From contig JAAELY010000029.1 in the NCBI GenBank assembly GCA_024226335.1, positions 16,184 through 80,183 on the forward strand: a stretch of DNA of 64,000 bases, given 5' to 3'. Of this stretch, positions 27,397-35,820 are shown piece after piece (position 1 is the stretch's first letter; each line of letters starts with the position of its first letter). The position numbers and the translations under genes were made by a program. Under the pieces are notes generated by a model, which saw nothing but the letters and a program-made list of their open reading frames with translations, did not search any database and had not been told where the DNA came from. Source of the stretch: a bacterium (GTDB lineage: Bacteria > Myxococcota_A > UBA9160 > SZUA-336).

Positions 27397-27954
27397 GTGT
27401 ACGGACTGGTCAATCAAGCCCTTGAAGATCTGGTTGTCAAAACGGCAGATGATTCCGTTTGGCAATCGGTGAAGCGCACGGCGGGCATCAGCCTTCCGGG
27501 TTTCGTTTCAATGGAAAACTACGAAGACGCGATTACTTTCGATCTCGCGGCCGCCGCGGGCTACGAACTCGGGATGACTCAGCAGGAATTACTGCGCGCG
27601 TTTGGCAAGCACTGGATCACATTCTCTGCAAGCCAGGGCTATGGAGCTCTGTTGCGCATGGTCGGGAAGGACATTTCCGAGTTCATCGCCAATATCGATG
27701 TTCTGCACGCCCGCGTGAGCATGAGCTTGCCCGATATGGCACCCCCGTCATTTCGTGTCTCCGAGGAGTCCGGCGGAGAACTGATCGTGCGCTACTACTC
27801 CGAGCGTTCGGGATTGACGCCCATGGTCATCGGTGCGCTCGAGGGTCTGTGTGAGATGCTCGGTACTCCTTATGCGGTAGAGCATGTCACCATGAAGGGA
27901 AAGGATTGTGACCACGAAGTCTTTCGCATGCGGCCGTCAGGTTGCGCGTCTTGA
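27397..27954 (+). CDS. H-NOX haem NO-binding sensor
   Basis: A 185-residue H-NOX protein starting at GTG 27397 (MYGLVNQALEDLVV, the family N-terminus). The proximal haem ligand is His104 in DVLHARV, and the haem-propionate motif YxSxR is Tyr133-Ser135-Arg137. There is no Tyr in residues 138-158, where O2-binding H-NOX proteins have a distal Tyr, so NO selectivity is predicted. It overlaps by four bases the next gene, whose N-terminus is an HNOBA domain. The pair should convert NO binding into a change in c-di-GMP. Confidence 0.9.
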   Translation: MYGLVNQALEDLVVKTADDSVWQSVKRTAGISLPGFVSMENYEDAITFDLAAAAGYELGMTQQELLRAFGKHWITFSASQGYGALLRMVGKDISEFIANIDVLHARVSMSLPDMAPPSFRVSEESGGELIVRYYSERSGLTPMVIGALEGLCEMLGTPYAVEHVTMKGKDCDHEVFRMRPSGCAS

Positions 27955-30134
27955 GACCGAAGCCGCTTGGACTCGACAGCGAAGCGCTCTCGCGGTGCTT
28001 TCCCTTTCACTTCGCGATTGATCGGAGCTTGAAGATTCTTCAGGTCGGCCCCTCCCTGGTGAAGGTCCGGTCTCGGTTCACTCCAGGTGCCGATCTGGCT
28101 GATCTTCTGTCGATCCAATCCCCGAAACTGGAACTGGAATTCGAGAGCCTGGTCGCGCAACCGCGTTCTCCGTTCATGCTTGAACTTCGCGATCCCACCC
28201 TCTGTCTCCGCGGGCAATTCCTGGAGATCGAAGCGGGAGAGGTGGCGCTCTTCGTCGGGTCTCCCTGGGCCCATTCCATGACCGAGCTGGCCGATACGGG
28301 TCTTATCCTGGGTGACTTTGCAGCTCACGACAGTACGATCGAGCACCTCTTTCGGCTGAACACACAGAATGCCGCCGTGGCTGACGCGAGGCGGATCCAG
28401 GAGAGATTCCAGACGGAAGCCGCCGAGCGTGCGCACCTCGAACGGGTAGGACGCGCGCTGGAAAACGATCTGGATGCTGCAGGTGACTTTCACCTACACG
28501 CTTCCCGCACCGGGCAGATCCTGAATTTGCATGCGACTCCCACACTCCGCGCGCTCTCAAATTCTGAACTGGCCGGGAAGCGACAGGTAGGTGAAGTGCT
28601 GCCTGCACTCGGCGAGATGCTCGACGAGATCTTCGAGAAGCTGGACGAGAACGAGCTACCCCATCCGTTTGAGCTCTCGGTCGCGCAAGCTGACCGGATG
28701 CTCACCCTCGACTGTCGCGCAGCCGCTACGTTGTCCGGAGGAGCTCTCATCGTCGGTCGCGACGTGAGCGATCGCCGCGAACTCGAAACCCGGCTTGCGC
28801 ATAGCGTGCTACACGATCCGCTCACGGGGCTGCCCAATCGATCGCTGCTCGCAGATCGGCTCGAGCATGCTCGAAGTGTCTGTCGCAGTGACAGGAACTC
28901 ATCACTTCTGGGTCTACTGTTCATCGATCTGAAAGAGTTCAAGGACATCAACGATGCCATGGGGCATGCGGTGGGAGATCAACTCCTGAAAGCCGTAGCG
29001 CGCAGGTTGTGCGAAAACCTTCGTCCCAATGATACGGCTGCCCGTCTAGACGGGGACTGTTTTGCCGTTCTCCTGGACGAGATCGCTCATCCGAGTCAGG
29101 CCCTGGAGATTGCATTTCGTCTGCGGGAAGAGATTTCTCAGTCGATGAAACTGAGCGAAATCGAAGCTCATCTCGACTGCAGAATCGGAATTGCGGTCAA
29201 TGACGGTCAGGCCAGTGTCGACAAACTCTTTGCCCAGGCGGGCATGGCCATGCATCGGACAAAGTCCGAAGGCGAGGATGATGTCGGCCTGTTTGAAGGG
29301 AGCATGCAAGAGCGGGCGAGTCACAGACTGGAGGTCAAGCGCGATCTGGCTCGAGCGCTCGAGGCGAATGAGATCGTCGTATTCTTCCAGCCGATCGTCG
29401 CAATCGATACGCTGCAACTCGTAGGTGTGGAAGCTCTCGTACGCTGGCAGCATCCCGAACGAGGCCTGTTAGGTCCGTGGGCCTTCATCGATGTAGCCGA
29501 GGAGTCCGAACTGATTGTGCCTCTGGGTGCCCGCGTCATGGAACTCGCACTCGAACAGACGGCCGCCTGGCACCGACTGGGCGGACCGGTCAGCAAGTTG
29601 AAGATCTCTGTCAATCTCTCACCCAAGCAGCTTCTGCAAGACGATGTGCCCGCGACATTCCAGCGCTGCGTCGAACGCGCAGAAATCGATCCACAACGCG
29701 TGACGCTTGAAATTACGGAGAGTCACGCAGTCGCGGATCTGAAAGCAACGGTTGCAGTTCTCGATCGCTTGCGCGTATTGGGTGCCCGCATCGCGATGGA
29801 TGACTTTGGTACGGGCTTCTCTTCGCTGAGCTATCTGGAACAGCTTCCGATTGATGTATTGAAAGTCGACAAGGCGTTCATCGACCGGCTCGGTTCCGGG
29901 AAGAATGCGCCTCTGGCGGAGTGGGTCATCTCCCTGGGCCAGACTCTCGGTATGGCCGTCGTTGCGGAGGGGATCGAAGAAGCGGACCAGTTGGAGATCC
30001 TTCGCGAACGCGGTTGCGAATTCGGTCAAGGCTATCTGTTCGCTCGTCCGCTCCCTGCGGCCGAACTGACCGCGCAGATCGTGTCCGCCGCAGGGCCGAT
30101 GCCGGTCTACACCATCAAGACGGAAGAGGACTAG
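27951..30134 (+). CDS. HNOBA-GGDEF-EAL protein (predicted NO-responsive c-di-GMP phosphodiesterase)
   Basis: About 727 residues. The N-terminal ~170 form an HNOBA (H-NOX-associated) domain: FPFHFAIDRSLKILQVG, then FVGSPWAHSMTELADTGL and DFAAHDSTIEHLF, followed by a coiled coil as in soluble guanylate cyclase. After a PAS-like segment comes a GGDEF domain whose active motif is degenerate (LDGDCF) but keeps the RxxD inhibitory site (RPND) five residues before. The EAL domain is complete: EALVRW, EITES, DDFGTGFSS, VDKAFI, EGIEE. Phosphodiesterase activity is therefore predicted. I chose TTG 27951 (TTGA overlap with the H-NOX stop); TTG 27942 is also possible. Confidence 0.88.
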   Translation: MRPKPLGLDSEALSRCFPFHFAIDRSLKILQVGPSLVKVRSRFTPGADLADLLSIQSPKLELEFESLVAQPRSPFMLELRDPTLCLRGQFLEIEAGEVALFVGSPWAHSMTELADTGLILGDFAAHDSTIEHLFRLNTQNAAVADARRIQERFQTEAAERAHLERVGRALENDLDAAGDFHLHASRTGQILNLHATPTLRALSNSELAGKRQVGEVLPALGEMLDEIFEKLDENELPHPFELSVAQADRMLTLDCRAAATLSGGALIVGRDVSDRRELETRLAHSVLHDPLTGLPNRSLLADRLEHARSVCRSDRNSSLLGLLFIDLKEFKDINDAMGHAVGDQLLKAVARRLCENLRPNDTAARLDGDCFAVLLDEIAHPSQALEIAFRLREEISQSMKLSEIEAHLDCRIGIAVNDGQASVDKLFAQAGMAMHRTKSEGEDDVGLFEGSMQERASHRLEVKRDLARALEANEIVVFFQPIVAIDTLQLVGVEALVRWQHPERGLLGPWAFIDVAEESELIVPLGARVMELALEQTAAWHRLGGPVSKLKISVNLSPKQLLQDDVPATFQRCVERAEIDPQRVTLEITESHAVADLKATVAVLDRLRVLGARIAMDDFGTGFSSLSYLEQLPIDVLKVDKAFIDRLGSGKNAPLAEWVISLGQTLGMAVVAEGIEEADQLEILRERGCEFGQGYLFARPLPAAELTAQIVSAAGPMPVYTIKTEED

Positions 30135-30179
30135 CCGGGACATCCACCGGTAGAGAAAGACACGAATTCGCTCCCTTTG

Positions 30180-31097
30180 TTACTTGTAGAGCGCCTCGAC
30201 GTTTTCGATGTCTGGACTGTGGCGGAAGCGACGATGTCCCCACATCCACTGTTCCGGATTCTGGCGGATCAGCGCTTCCATGCATTCATTGCAACGCGCC
30301 GTCACGTGTTCGATGTCCCGTTTGCGATCGCCGCTCAACTCAAACTCCAGTTCGGGTAGAGCCGTGGTTCTGTGTCGGTCCGGGCCATCCGGTAGCACGT
30401 AGAGCGGAATGATGGCCGCCTTGGCGCGCAGGCCGAGCGTGGCGATGCCTGCCGAAGTAGAACAGCGCACGCCAAAGAAGGGAACGAAGACACCGCGCGA
30501 GCGACGGGAATACTGGTCCAGGAGGACGCCCACGCCCTGGTTCTTGCGCAGCGCGCGCAGGATCTGCATCCCCGCCTTGTTGCGATCGATCAGTTGGGTT
30601 CCCGCGCGGGTTCGGGTGCGTTTGAGGCGCTCGTAGATGCGCTGGTTTGCCATCGGTCGACCTACGACCGCGGATCCGTGCTCGCGGAGCGCGATACTCG
30701 CCGCTTGCGTGCCGACCTCGAAAGCGCCCAGGTGCTGAGTCAAGAGGATCGCCCCTTTGCCCCGAGAGAGAGCGGCTTCCACGTGTTCCATGCCGACAAA
30801 CCTGCAGTTCTGTTCGACCTCGGCATCACTCCAGTATTCCGAGTGAACGAAGTCGACCATATTGCGTCCGAAATTCGCGTAACTCTCCCGGCCGATCGTC
30901 TCGCGCTCTGCTTCGCTGCGTTCGGGAAAGGCGATGCGAAGATTCGTGAGCGCCCAGCGCACGCGTTTACCGCGCTGGTCGAAATAGCGACGAGCCGCCG
31001 CGGCTGCGATCCGCTTGCCCGTCGAACGAGGAACCGAGCGCACGAGTCGAGACAACGCCAGGTAGCCGCCGTACTCCAGGCGGTCATCAATCTTCAC
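30180..31097 (-). CDS. LpxL/HtrB-type lipid A acyltransferase family protein
   Basis: A 305-residue lysophospholipid acyltransferase of the LpxL/LpxM family, which adds secondary acyl chains to lipid A or related lipids at the inner membrane. The catalytic HX4E motif is HLGAFE in LLTQHLGAFEVG. LLDQYSRRSRGVFVPFFG carries the conserved middle motif, and NPEQWMWGHRRFR is the usual C-terminal signature. There is no obvious lipid A cluster nearby. Acceptor specificity cannot be assigned. Confidence 0.9.
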   Translation of the reverse strand: MKIDDRLEYGGYLALSRLVRSVPRSTGKRIAAAAARRYFDQRGKRVRWALTNLRIAFPERSEAERETIGRESYANFGRNMVDFVHSEYWSDAEVEQNCRFVGMEHVEAALSRGKGAILLTQHLGAFEVGTQAASIALREHGSAVVGRPMANQRIYERLKRTRTRAGTQLIDRNKAGMQILRALRKNQGVGVLLDQYSRRSRGVFVPFFGVRCSTSAGIATLGLRAKAAIIPLYVLPDGPDRHRTTALPELEFELSGDRKRDIEHVTARCNECMEALIRQNPEQWMWGHRRFRHSPDIENVEALYK

Positions 31098-31260
31098 GTG
31101 TTCTCCCCCAACGCCCGGTTCCGGAACCGTCGCGAGATGATAGCGCCCAGAATCGACTCGGGAGACGTTGGCCTCCGCGGGTCGAGTGCAGAACGCAGTC
31201 TGTTTCGGTTCTGACAGTACCGGTGGTTTCGGCGATACTACAGAACACTGGAGGCTCCTA

Positions 31261-31683
31261 ATGATGGAAAAGACGCTGGAACTGTGGCATCAGGCCGTCC
31301 GCGGACAACTCGCGGGTGGGCTGGATGAGATTCTTCACGAAGACGTGGTGTTCTATTCGCCGATCGTCTTCACTCCCCAGAAGGGCCGTGAGGTCACGAA
31401 ACTCTACCTGAGCGCCGCCGGTGTGACGCTTGGAGGCGGCGAGAGCAGTGGCTCCGGGTCCGGCGGTGCGTTTCGATACACCAAAGAGGTGGTTCTGGGC
31501 AACCACGCTGTGCTCGAGTTCGAAACCGAGATGGACGGCAAGTACGTCAACGGAGTCGACATCATTACGTGCAACGACGACGGCAAGATCGTCGAGTTCA
31601 AGGTCATGATCCGACCCCTGCAAGCCATCAATCTGGTGCATCAGCAGATGGCGCGAATGCTCGAAAAGCTCGGAAAGAACTGA
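31261..31683 (+). CDS. SnoaL/NTF2-like protein
   Basis: A 140-residue cone-shaped NTF2-fold protein. It starts at ATG 31261, six bases after GGAGG. Typical elements are an N-terminal helix, LHEDVVFYSPIVF, the central strands VVLGNHAVLEFETEMDGKYVNGVD and IVEFKVMIRPLQAI. Members bind or transform small hydrophobic ligands; some are ketosteroid-isomerase-like. An acidic pair is present but no catalytic set can be named. A second NTF2-like gene lies at 35383-35820. It is 36 bp upstream of the enoyl-reductase-like gene and may be co-transcribed. Confidence 0.8.
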   Translation: MMEKTLELWHQAVRGQLAGGLDEILHEDVVFYSPIVFTPQKGREVTKLYLSAAGVTLGGGESSGSGSGGAFRYTKEVVLGNHAVLEFETEMDGKYVNGVDIITCNDDGKIVEFKVMIRPLQAINLVHQQMARMLEKLGKN

Positions 31684-31719
31684 AACAACAGCGCGGCAAC
31701 GCGAAGAAATGGGGTTCCG

Positions 31720-32955
31720 GTGACATCAGTGGATCGCGAGCTCGATCTCATCGTCTGGGGAGCGAGCGGGTTCACAGGAAGGCTGGTCGCCGAATACCTT
31801 CTCGAGCGTTATGGCGCATCGGGAGACCTGCGCTGGGCGCTGGCCGGACGCAACCGCGCCAAGATCGAAGCCGTGCGCCGGGAGCTGGGTGAGCCGGCGG
31901 CGAAACTCGAGATCCTGCTGGCCGATGGCGACGATACTCCGAGCCTCGAAAGGCTGGTGAACAGAACCCGCGTCGTGTGCACGACGGTGGGGCCCTATGC
32001 GATGTACGGATCCAAGCTCCTGGCGGCCTGCGCGTGCGCGGGGACCGACTACTGCGACCTGGCGGGAGAAGCCCATTGGATGCGTCGAATGCTCGACGCG
32101 CACCTCGATGAGGCGGCCGCCAGCGGCGCGCGTATCGTTCACAGCTGCGGCTTCGATTGCATTCCCTCGGATCTGGGCGTGTTCTTGATGCAACGCGAGA
32201 TGCGCAGTCGTCACGATGTGCCCTGTGCGCGCATCAAATTCCGCGTCAAGGGATTCAGCGGTGCGGCGAGCGGAGGCACGATCGCCAGCATGACGAATAT
32301 GATGGATGAGGCCGAGAGCGATCCGGAAGTGAACCGCGTCATGAACGATCCGTACGCGCTCAACCCCAAGGACCGGCGTTCCGGTCCCGATGGGCAGGAG
32401 CGCGTGATGCCCGCATACGATCTGGATTTTGCGGAATGGACCGCCCCATTCATGATGGCCGCCATCAATACCAAGATCGTGCGTCGCTCCAACGCTTTGC
32501 TCGACTACGCCTACGGTCCGGAGTTTCGCTACGACGAGGCCATGCTCATGGGATCAGGCCCCATCGGCCTGGCGAAGGCAGCGGGAATTTCGGCAAGCAT
32601 GGGCGCGATTCTGGCCGCTGCGTCTCTCGGTCCGCTGCGCCGTGCATTCTCTTCTCGTTTGCCCGCACCTGGCGATGGGCCGACGCGGGAGCAGCGCGAA
32701 GCGGGCTATTTCGACATTCGGTTGCTAGGCGAACACCCCGACACGCCTGCGAAAAATCTCCGCGCACGCGTCACGGGAGATCGAGACCCGGGCTACGGGT
32801 CTACGGCCAGGATGCTGGCTGAAAGTGCTGTGTGCCTGGCGAAGGATCCGCGCACCGTTGGTGGAGGAATCTGGACGCCGGCCGCGGCCATGGGCGATCC
32901 CTTGCTCGAGCGACTTCAGCAGAACGCGGGACTCAGCTTTACGATCGAGGCGTGA
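31720..32955 (+). CDS. Saccharopine dehydrogenase-like / trans-acting enoyl reductase family protein
   Basis: A 411-residue NAD(P)-binding protein starting at GTG 31720. The Rossmann motif LIVWGASGFTGRLVAEYL, then CTTVGPYAMYG and SCGFDCIPSDLG, are hallmarks of the saccharopine-dehydrogenase-like family that includes the mycobacterial trans-acting enoyl reductase of phthiocerol and phenolphthiocerol lipid synthesis. A hydrophobic middle region (GISASMGAILAAASLG) suggests membrane association. The likely role is reduction in lipid metabolism. Its 3' end overlaps the convergent class IV aminotransferase gene by 17 bp. Confidence 0.85.
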   Translation: MTSVDRELDLIVWGASGFTGRLVAEYLLERYGASGDLRWALAGRNRAKIEAVRRELGEPAAKLEILLADGDDTPSLERLVNRTRVVCTTVGPYAMYGSKLLAACACAGTDYCDLAGEAHWMRRMLDAHLDEAAASGARIVHSCGFDCIPSDLGVFLMQREMRSRHDVPCARIKFRVKGFSGAASGGTIASMTNMMDEAESDPEVNRVMNDPYALNPKDRRSGPDGQERVMPAYDLDFAEWTAPFMMAAINTKIVRRSNALLDYAYGPEFRYDEAMLMGSGPIGLAKAAGISASMGAILAAASLGPLRRAFSSRLPAPGDGPTREQREAGYFDIRLLGEHPDTPAKNLRARVTGDRDPGYGSTARMLAESAVCLAKDPRTVGGGIWTPAAAMGDPLLERLQQNAGLSFTIEA

Positions 32956-33580
32956 GTTCGGTGATCAGGTGTGCGTCGCACCAGCGTCGCACGGAGTTGA
33001 TCGCGAATAGGCGCGTCGCCCGGGCGAGAGCAGCGATGGGGAGCACCGCTTCTTCGATCTCGCCCCTGGCCAGCAGGTGCGCGCGGTAGGTCCCGGGCAA
33101 GAGGCCCGACGAGGCCGCCGGAGTGAGGCGCCGGGAATCGATTTCCAGCACGATGTTCGCCGCACAGCATTCGGTGAGTTCCCGTCGTTGGTTCCAGAGC
33201 AGCACGTCACCCGCCTCGGGATGGGAAGCCAGGGCCCGCTGGTAGGTCTCGCGCCTCGAAGTCTTGTGCTGTAGGAAGACATCGTCGCTGGCCACTGGCC
33301 GATCGCCGAGCGCGAGCAACACGGGCGAACTGGGCTTCGGAGTCTGGTGTTCCAGCCAGATCGATCCATCGCGCGAGAGTTCCAGGCGAACTTTTCGCGC
33401 TTCGTCGGGCAATTCTGTGGCCAGTGCTTCGAGCCTCGACCGGGCCTCTCCGGCGTCAAAAGCGAAGCCAAAATTCGCCGCCGCCCGGGCCATCCGGGCC
33501 AGGTGAAGATCCAGCAGGAGGTAGCCGCGCGGGGGCTCCCAGAGCAGGGCCTCGTAGATTTCGAAGCGATCGAAATTCAT
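32939..33580 (-). CDS. Class IV aminotransferase-like protein (PabC-type, resembling the PabB-PabC fusion C-terminus)
   Basis: A 213-residue fold-type IV PLP protein. FEIYEALLWEPPRGYLLLDLHLARM and LLWNQRRELTECCAANIVLEID are close to the aminodeoxychorismate-lyase half of PabB-PabC fusion enzymes. The PLP Lys lies in HKTSRRETY; LLPGTYRAHLLARGEI and TRLFAINSVRRW complete the family pattern. It probably makes p-aminobenzoate for folate. No pabB is adjacent, so this half seems to stand alone here. ATG 33580 starts at the family N-terminus; about 19 extra upstream codons are open but unconvincing. Confidence 0.82.
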   Translation of the reverse strand: MNFDRFEIYEALLWEPPRGYLLLDLHLARMARAAANFGFAFDAGEARSRLEALATELPDEARKVRLELSRDGSIWLEHQTPKPSSPVLLALGDRPVASDDVFLQHKTSRRETYQRALASHPEAGDVLLWNQRRELTECCAANIVLEIDSRRLTPAASSGLLPGTYRAHLLARGEIEEAVLPIAALARATRLFAINSVRRWCDAHLITELTPRS

Positions 33581-33813
33581 CCTGGGACGAATAGCACAGC
33601 TCCAGACCGTTGTATCTCTACCCGCTGATGACTGCATTAGGTTTGCAAGTTATTGAAATAGCTCGCGAAATCGGATTCAACGGGCGGAATGCGGGGGGCG
33701 CTCGTCGAGCACCGGCAGAACGGGGATTTTTTGCAACGAATACGGGGGTTTTCCCCTGTAGTTGCGTCGGGCTGACAGGGTATGGTCCGGTTCTCTTGGA
33801 GGGAGACAGGGAA

Positions 33814-34500
33814 ATGGCACGAATTCTGATAATGACTCTCGGGCTTTTCGGAATGCTGTCTGTGGCACTTCCGGCATCCGCGGCGCCGACGACCTACAAC
33901 TTCACCTCAGGTGATGCGACGATCACGGCCGACACGACACCCGGTGGTGTATCGGTTCTGGCGTCCGCCTCGTATCCACTCGACGGAATCTTCGTCGAGT
34001 TCGACGATGCGCTACCGGCGCTGACCGATTTCGCGATTTCGGTTGCGCCCACGGGCGTTATCGCGATGGCCAATCCGTACGGCGGCTACGATCAGCTCGA
34101 AATCGTCTCCGCGATCCTGACGCCCGGGGTTGGATACACGAACTTTTTCGTCGCCGGCGGTCCGACGTCATACTCGTTCGCCGTCGGTCCGGTGGAGGTC
34201 AACGCGGTCTATAACGTCACGGATTCGACCCTGACCAACCCTCCCCAACTCGGCGTTCCGCTCACGTTTTCCAATAGCTCCATCAGCGGCACGATCGACA
34301 TCAGCCTGATGCAGCTGGAACTTTCCGGCCTGACCCTCGGCGTTCTGAGTGGCGCAGCATTCGGCGAAGCTGATGACCTGGTCATCAAGGCAGACATCAC
34401 GCTCGAGGGAACGGCCGTTCCCGAACCTGGTCTGGGTGTTCTGCTCGGAATGGCCATTGGAACCTTCATCGCCGTTGCCCGACGGTCGAATCGAGGCTAA
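33814..34500 (+). CDS. PEP-CTERM sorting domain protein
   Basis: A 228-residue secreted protein. It starts at ATG 33814 after GGAGGGAG, with a signal peptide (MTLGLFGMLSVALPASAA). The body is a beta-rich, Gly/Thr/Ser-rich domain of unknown function with no Cys. The tail is VPEPGLGVLLGMAIGTFIAVARRSNRG: VPEP motif, hydrophobic helix, basic end. That is the substrate signal for exosortase (EpsH/XrtA) anchoring or release at the cell envelope, usually linked to exopolysaccharide. The exosortase is not in the window. A second PEP-CTERM gene follows directly. Confidence 0.9.
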   Translation: MARILIMTLGLFGMLSVALPASAAPTTYNFTSGDATITADTTPGGVSVLASASYPLDGIFVEFDDALPALTDFAISVAPTGVIAMANPYGGYDQLEIVSAILTPGVGYTNFFVAGGPTSYSFAVGPVEVNAVYNVTDSTLTNPPQLGVPLTFSNSSISGTIDISLMQLELSGLTLGVLSGAAFGEADDLVIKADITLEGTAVPEPGLGVLLGMAIGTFIAVARRSNRG

Positions 34501-34550
34501 ACCTCCACATTCTAAGCGCCGCCTCCCCTCCAGGAGATCCCCTTTTTCGA

Positions 34551-35276
34551 AAGAAGACATTCAGCACAGCCCGTAGAATCGTCCGCGATGCGCTTTCGGT
34601 CGTCGCGGTTCTGAGCCTGTTTTTCGGCATCAGCGGATCTGCCAGCGCAGCCACAACCGTCGCCGTCATCGGCGGAGCCGGTCTCGATCTGGCTCATGCT
34701 TGCGTGAGTCCCGCTGGTGGTGTCTGCACCGCCGGCTCCAGTGCGTTCACGGGCACCGGTGCGGTCGTGACGCTGGGCCAGGTCACCTTCAGCCCTGATC
34801 CCGGCACTGTCGGTATGGGAACCGCCGACGTGCAACTCTCGCTACAGGTGCCGCTGGTACAAGCTGGTAGTGGCGGTGGAGTCTCCAATGTCATGTTCAT
34901 CGGCATGACCTACGAGGTCACCGGCCAGACGGTTTTCGCAAACAACGCGGGCGGCGGTTACACGAATTACATCGGGCTGGGAACGACGGCAGGCACGATC
35001 AACGGTCAGTATATGCAGGACGCCAATCCCGCGATTGCGATCAACAACCTGCCGGGCCAGCTCACCGCGCTCAATTGTCTCGTCGATATCAACGGTGCGG
35101 GGGCCTGCGGATTCACTTTCGGACCGACTGACTTCACCTTGGCTGTTGGTTCCGAGACCTACGACTTCCAGCACACGTTCAACGTGCTCGTTCCTGAACC
35201 CGCCACTGCGAGCTTGCTCGGCGTGGGCCTGCTGGCATCGATCATCGCTGCCTCGCGGCGACGCCACAGCCTCTAG
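34551..35276 (+). CDS. PEP-CTERM protein lacking a canonical start codon upstream of its signal peptide
   Basis: The frame encodes a signal peptide from about 34551 (RKKTFSTARRIVRDALSVVA, then ...GISGSASA/A), a beta-rich domain with two Cys pairs, and a VPEPATASLLGVGLLASI helix with a RRRHSL end: a PEP-CTERM protein. The first ATG/GTG/TTG in this frame is GTG 34704, which would remove the whole signal peptide. AGGAG at 34532-34536 is well placed for a start near 34542-34551, where only CTT, TTT and CGA are found. Either a non-AUG codon is used, or the start codon has mutated or is a sequencing error. The start given here is approximate. Confidence 0.75.
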   Translation, partial: KKTFSTARRIVRDALSVVAVLSLFFGISGSASAATTVAVIGGAGLDLAHACVSPAGGVCTAGSSAFTGTGAVVTLGQVTFSPDPGTVGMGTADVQLSLQVPLVQAGSGGGVSNVMFIGMTYEVTGQTVFANNAGGGYTNYIGLGTTAGTINGQYMQDANPAIAINNLPGQLTALNCLVDINGAGACGFTFGPTDFTLAVGSETYDFQHTFNVLVPEPATASLLGVGLLASIIAASRRRHSL

Positions 35277-35382
35277 AACGGCGAGACCGCTGCGGGACGG
35301 CAGCTTGTCGTTCTTGCCGGGTGTTGCATCTCCGGAAAGCGTCGTTTCTGCCCGTACATCGCTGTCCTGATATCCTGTCCCC

Positions 35383-35820
35383 ATGGAAGATATCGAACGA
35401 CTGCTGATCGAGCGTGAGTGCGAACGACTGGTGACCGCGTATTGCCATTACGTGGACCATGGCGAAGCCGCCCGAATCGCCGAGTTGTTCACCGAGGACG
35501 GTGTCTGGGCGAGTCCCCAGGTCACCATGAAAGGCCGCGCGGAACTGGAACAAGGTTTCCAGGCGCGACAGGACAATGCGGCGCGCATGTCGCGTCACAT
35601 CTGTCACAATTTTCTGTGCGACGTCCAGGATGCGAACCGCGCCGAGGGTGTGGTCTACCTGACGTTGTACCGTCATGACGGCGATCCCGAACGCGCGATT
35701 TCTCCGCTCGAGGGGCCCGAGATGGTGGGTGAGTATCGCGATCGCTTCGAGCGAACCCCGGAAGGCTGGCGGATCGCCGAACGCCGTACCGTCGTCAGCT
35801 TCTTTCGAGGTGCGAAGTGA
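35383..35820 (+). CDS. SnoaL-like (NTF2 superfamily) protein
   Basis: A 145-residue SnoaL_4-type protein: N-terminal helix ECERLVTAYCHYVDHGEAARIAELFTED, then GRAELEQGFQARQ, SRHICHNFLCDV and PEGWRIAERRTVVSFFR. The His and Asp residues (YCHYVDHG) are those seen in the ring-hydroxylating-dioxygenase-beta/SnoaL group. Its stop overlaps the SDR start (GTGA), so the two form a small operon. A role in modifying a cyclic or ketone substrate together with the SDR is inferred. Confidence 0.85.
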   Translation: MEDIERLLIERECERLVTAYCHYVDHGEAARIAELFTEDGVWASPQVTMKGRAELEQGFQARQDNAARMSRHICHNFLCDVQDANRAEGVVYLTLYRHDGDPERAISPLEGPEMVGEYRDRFERTPEGWRIAERRTVVSFFRGAK

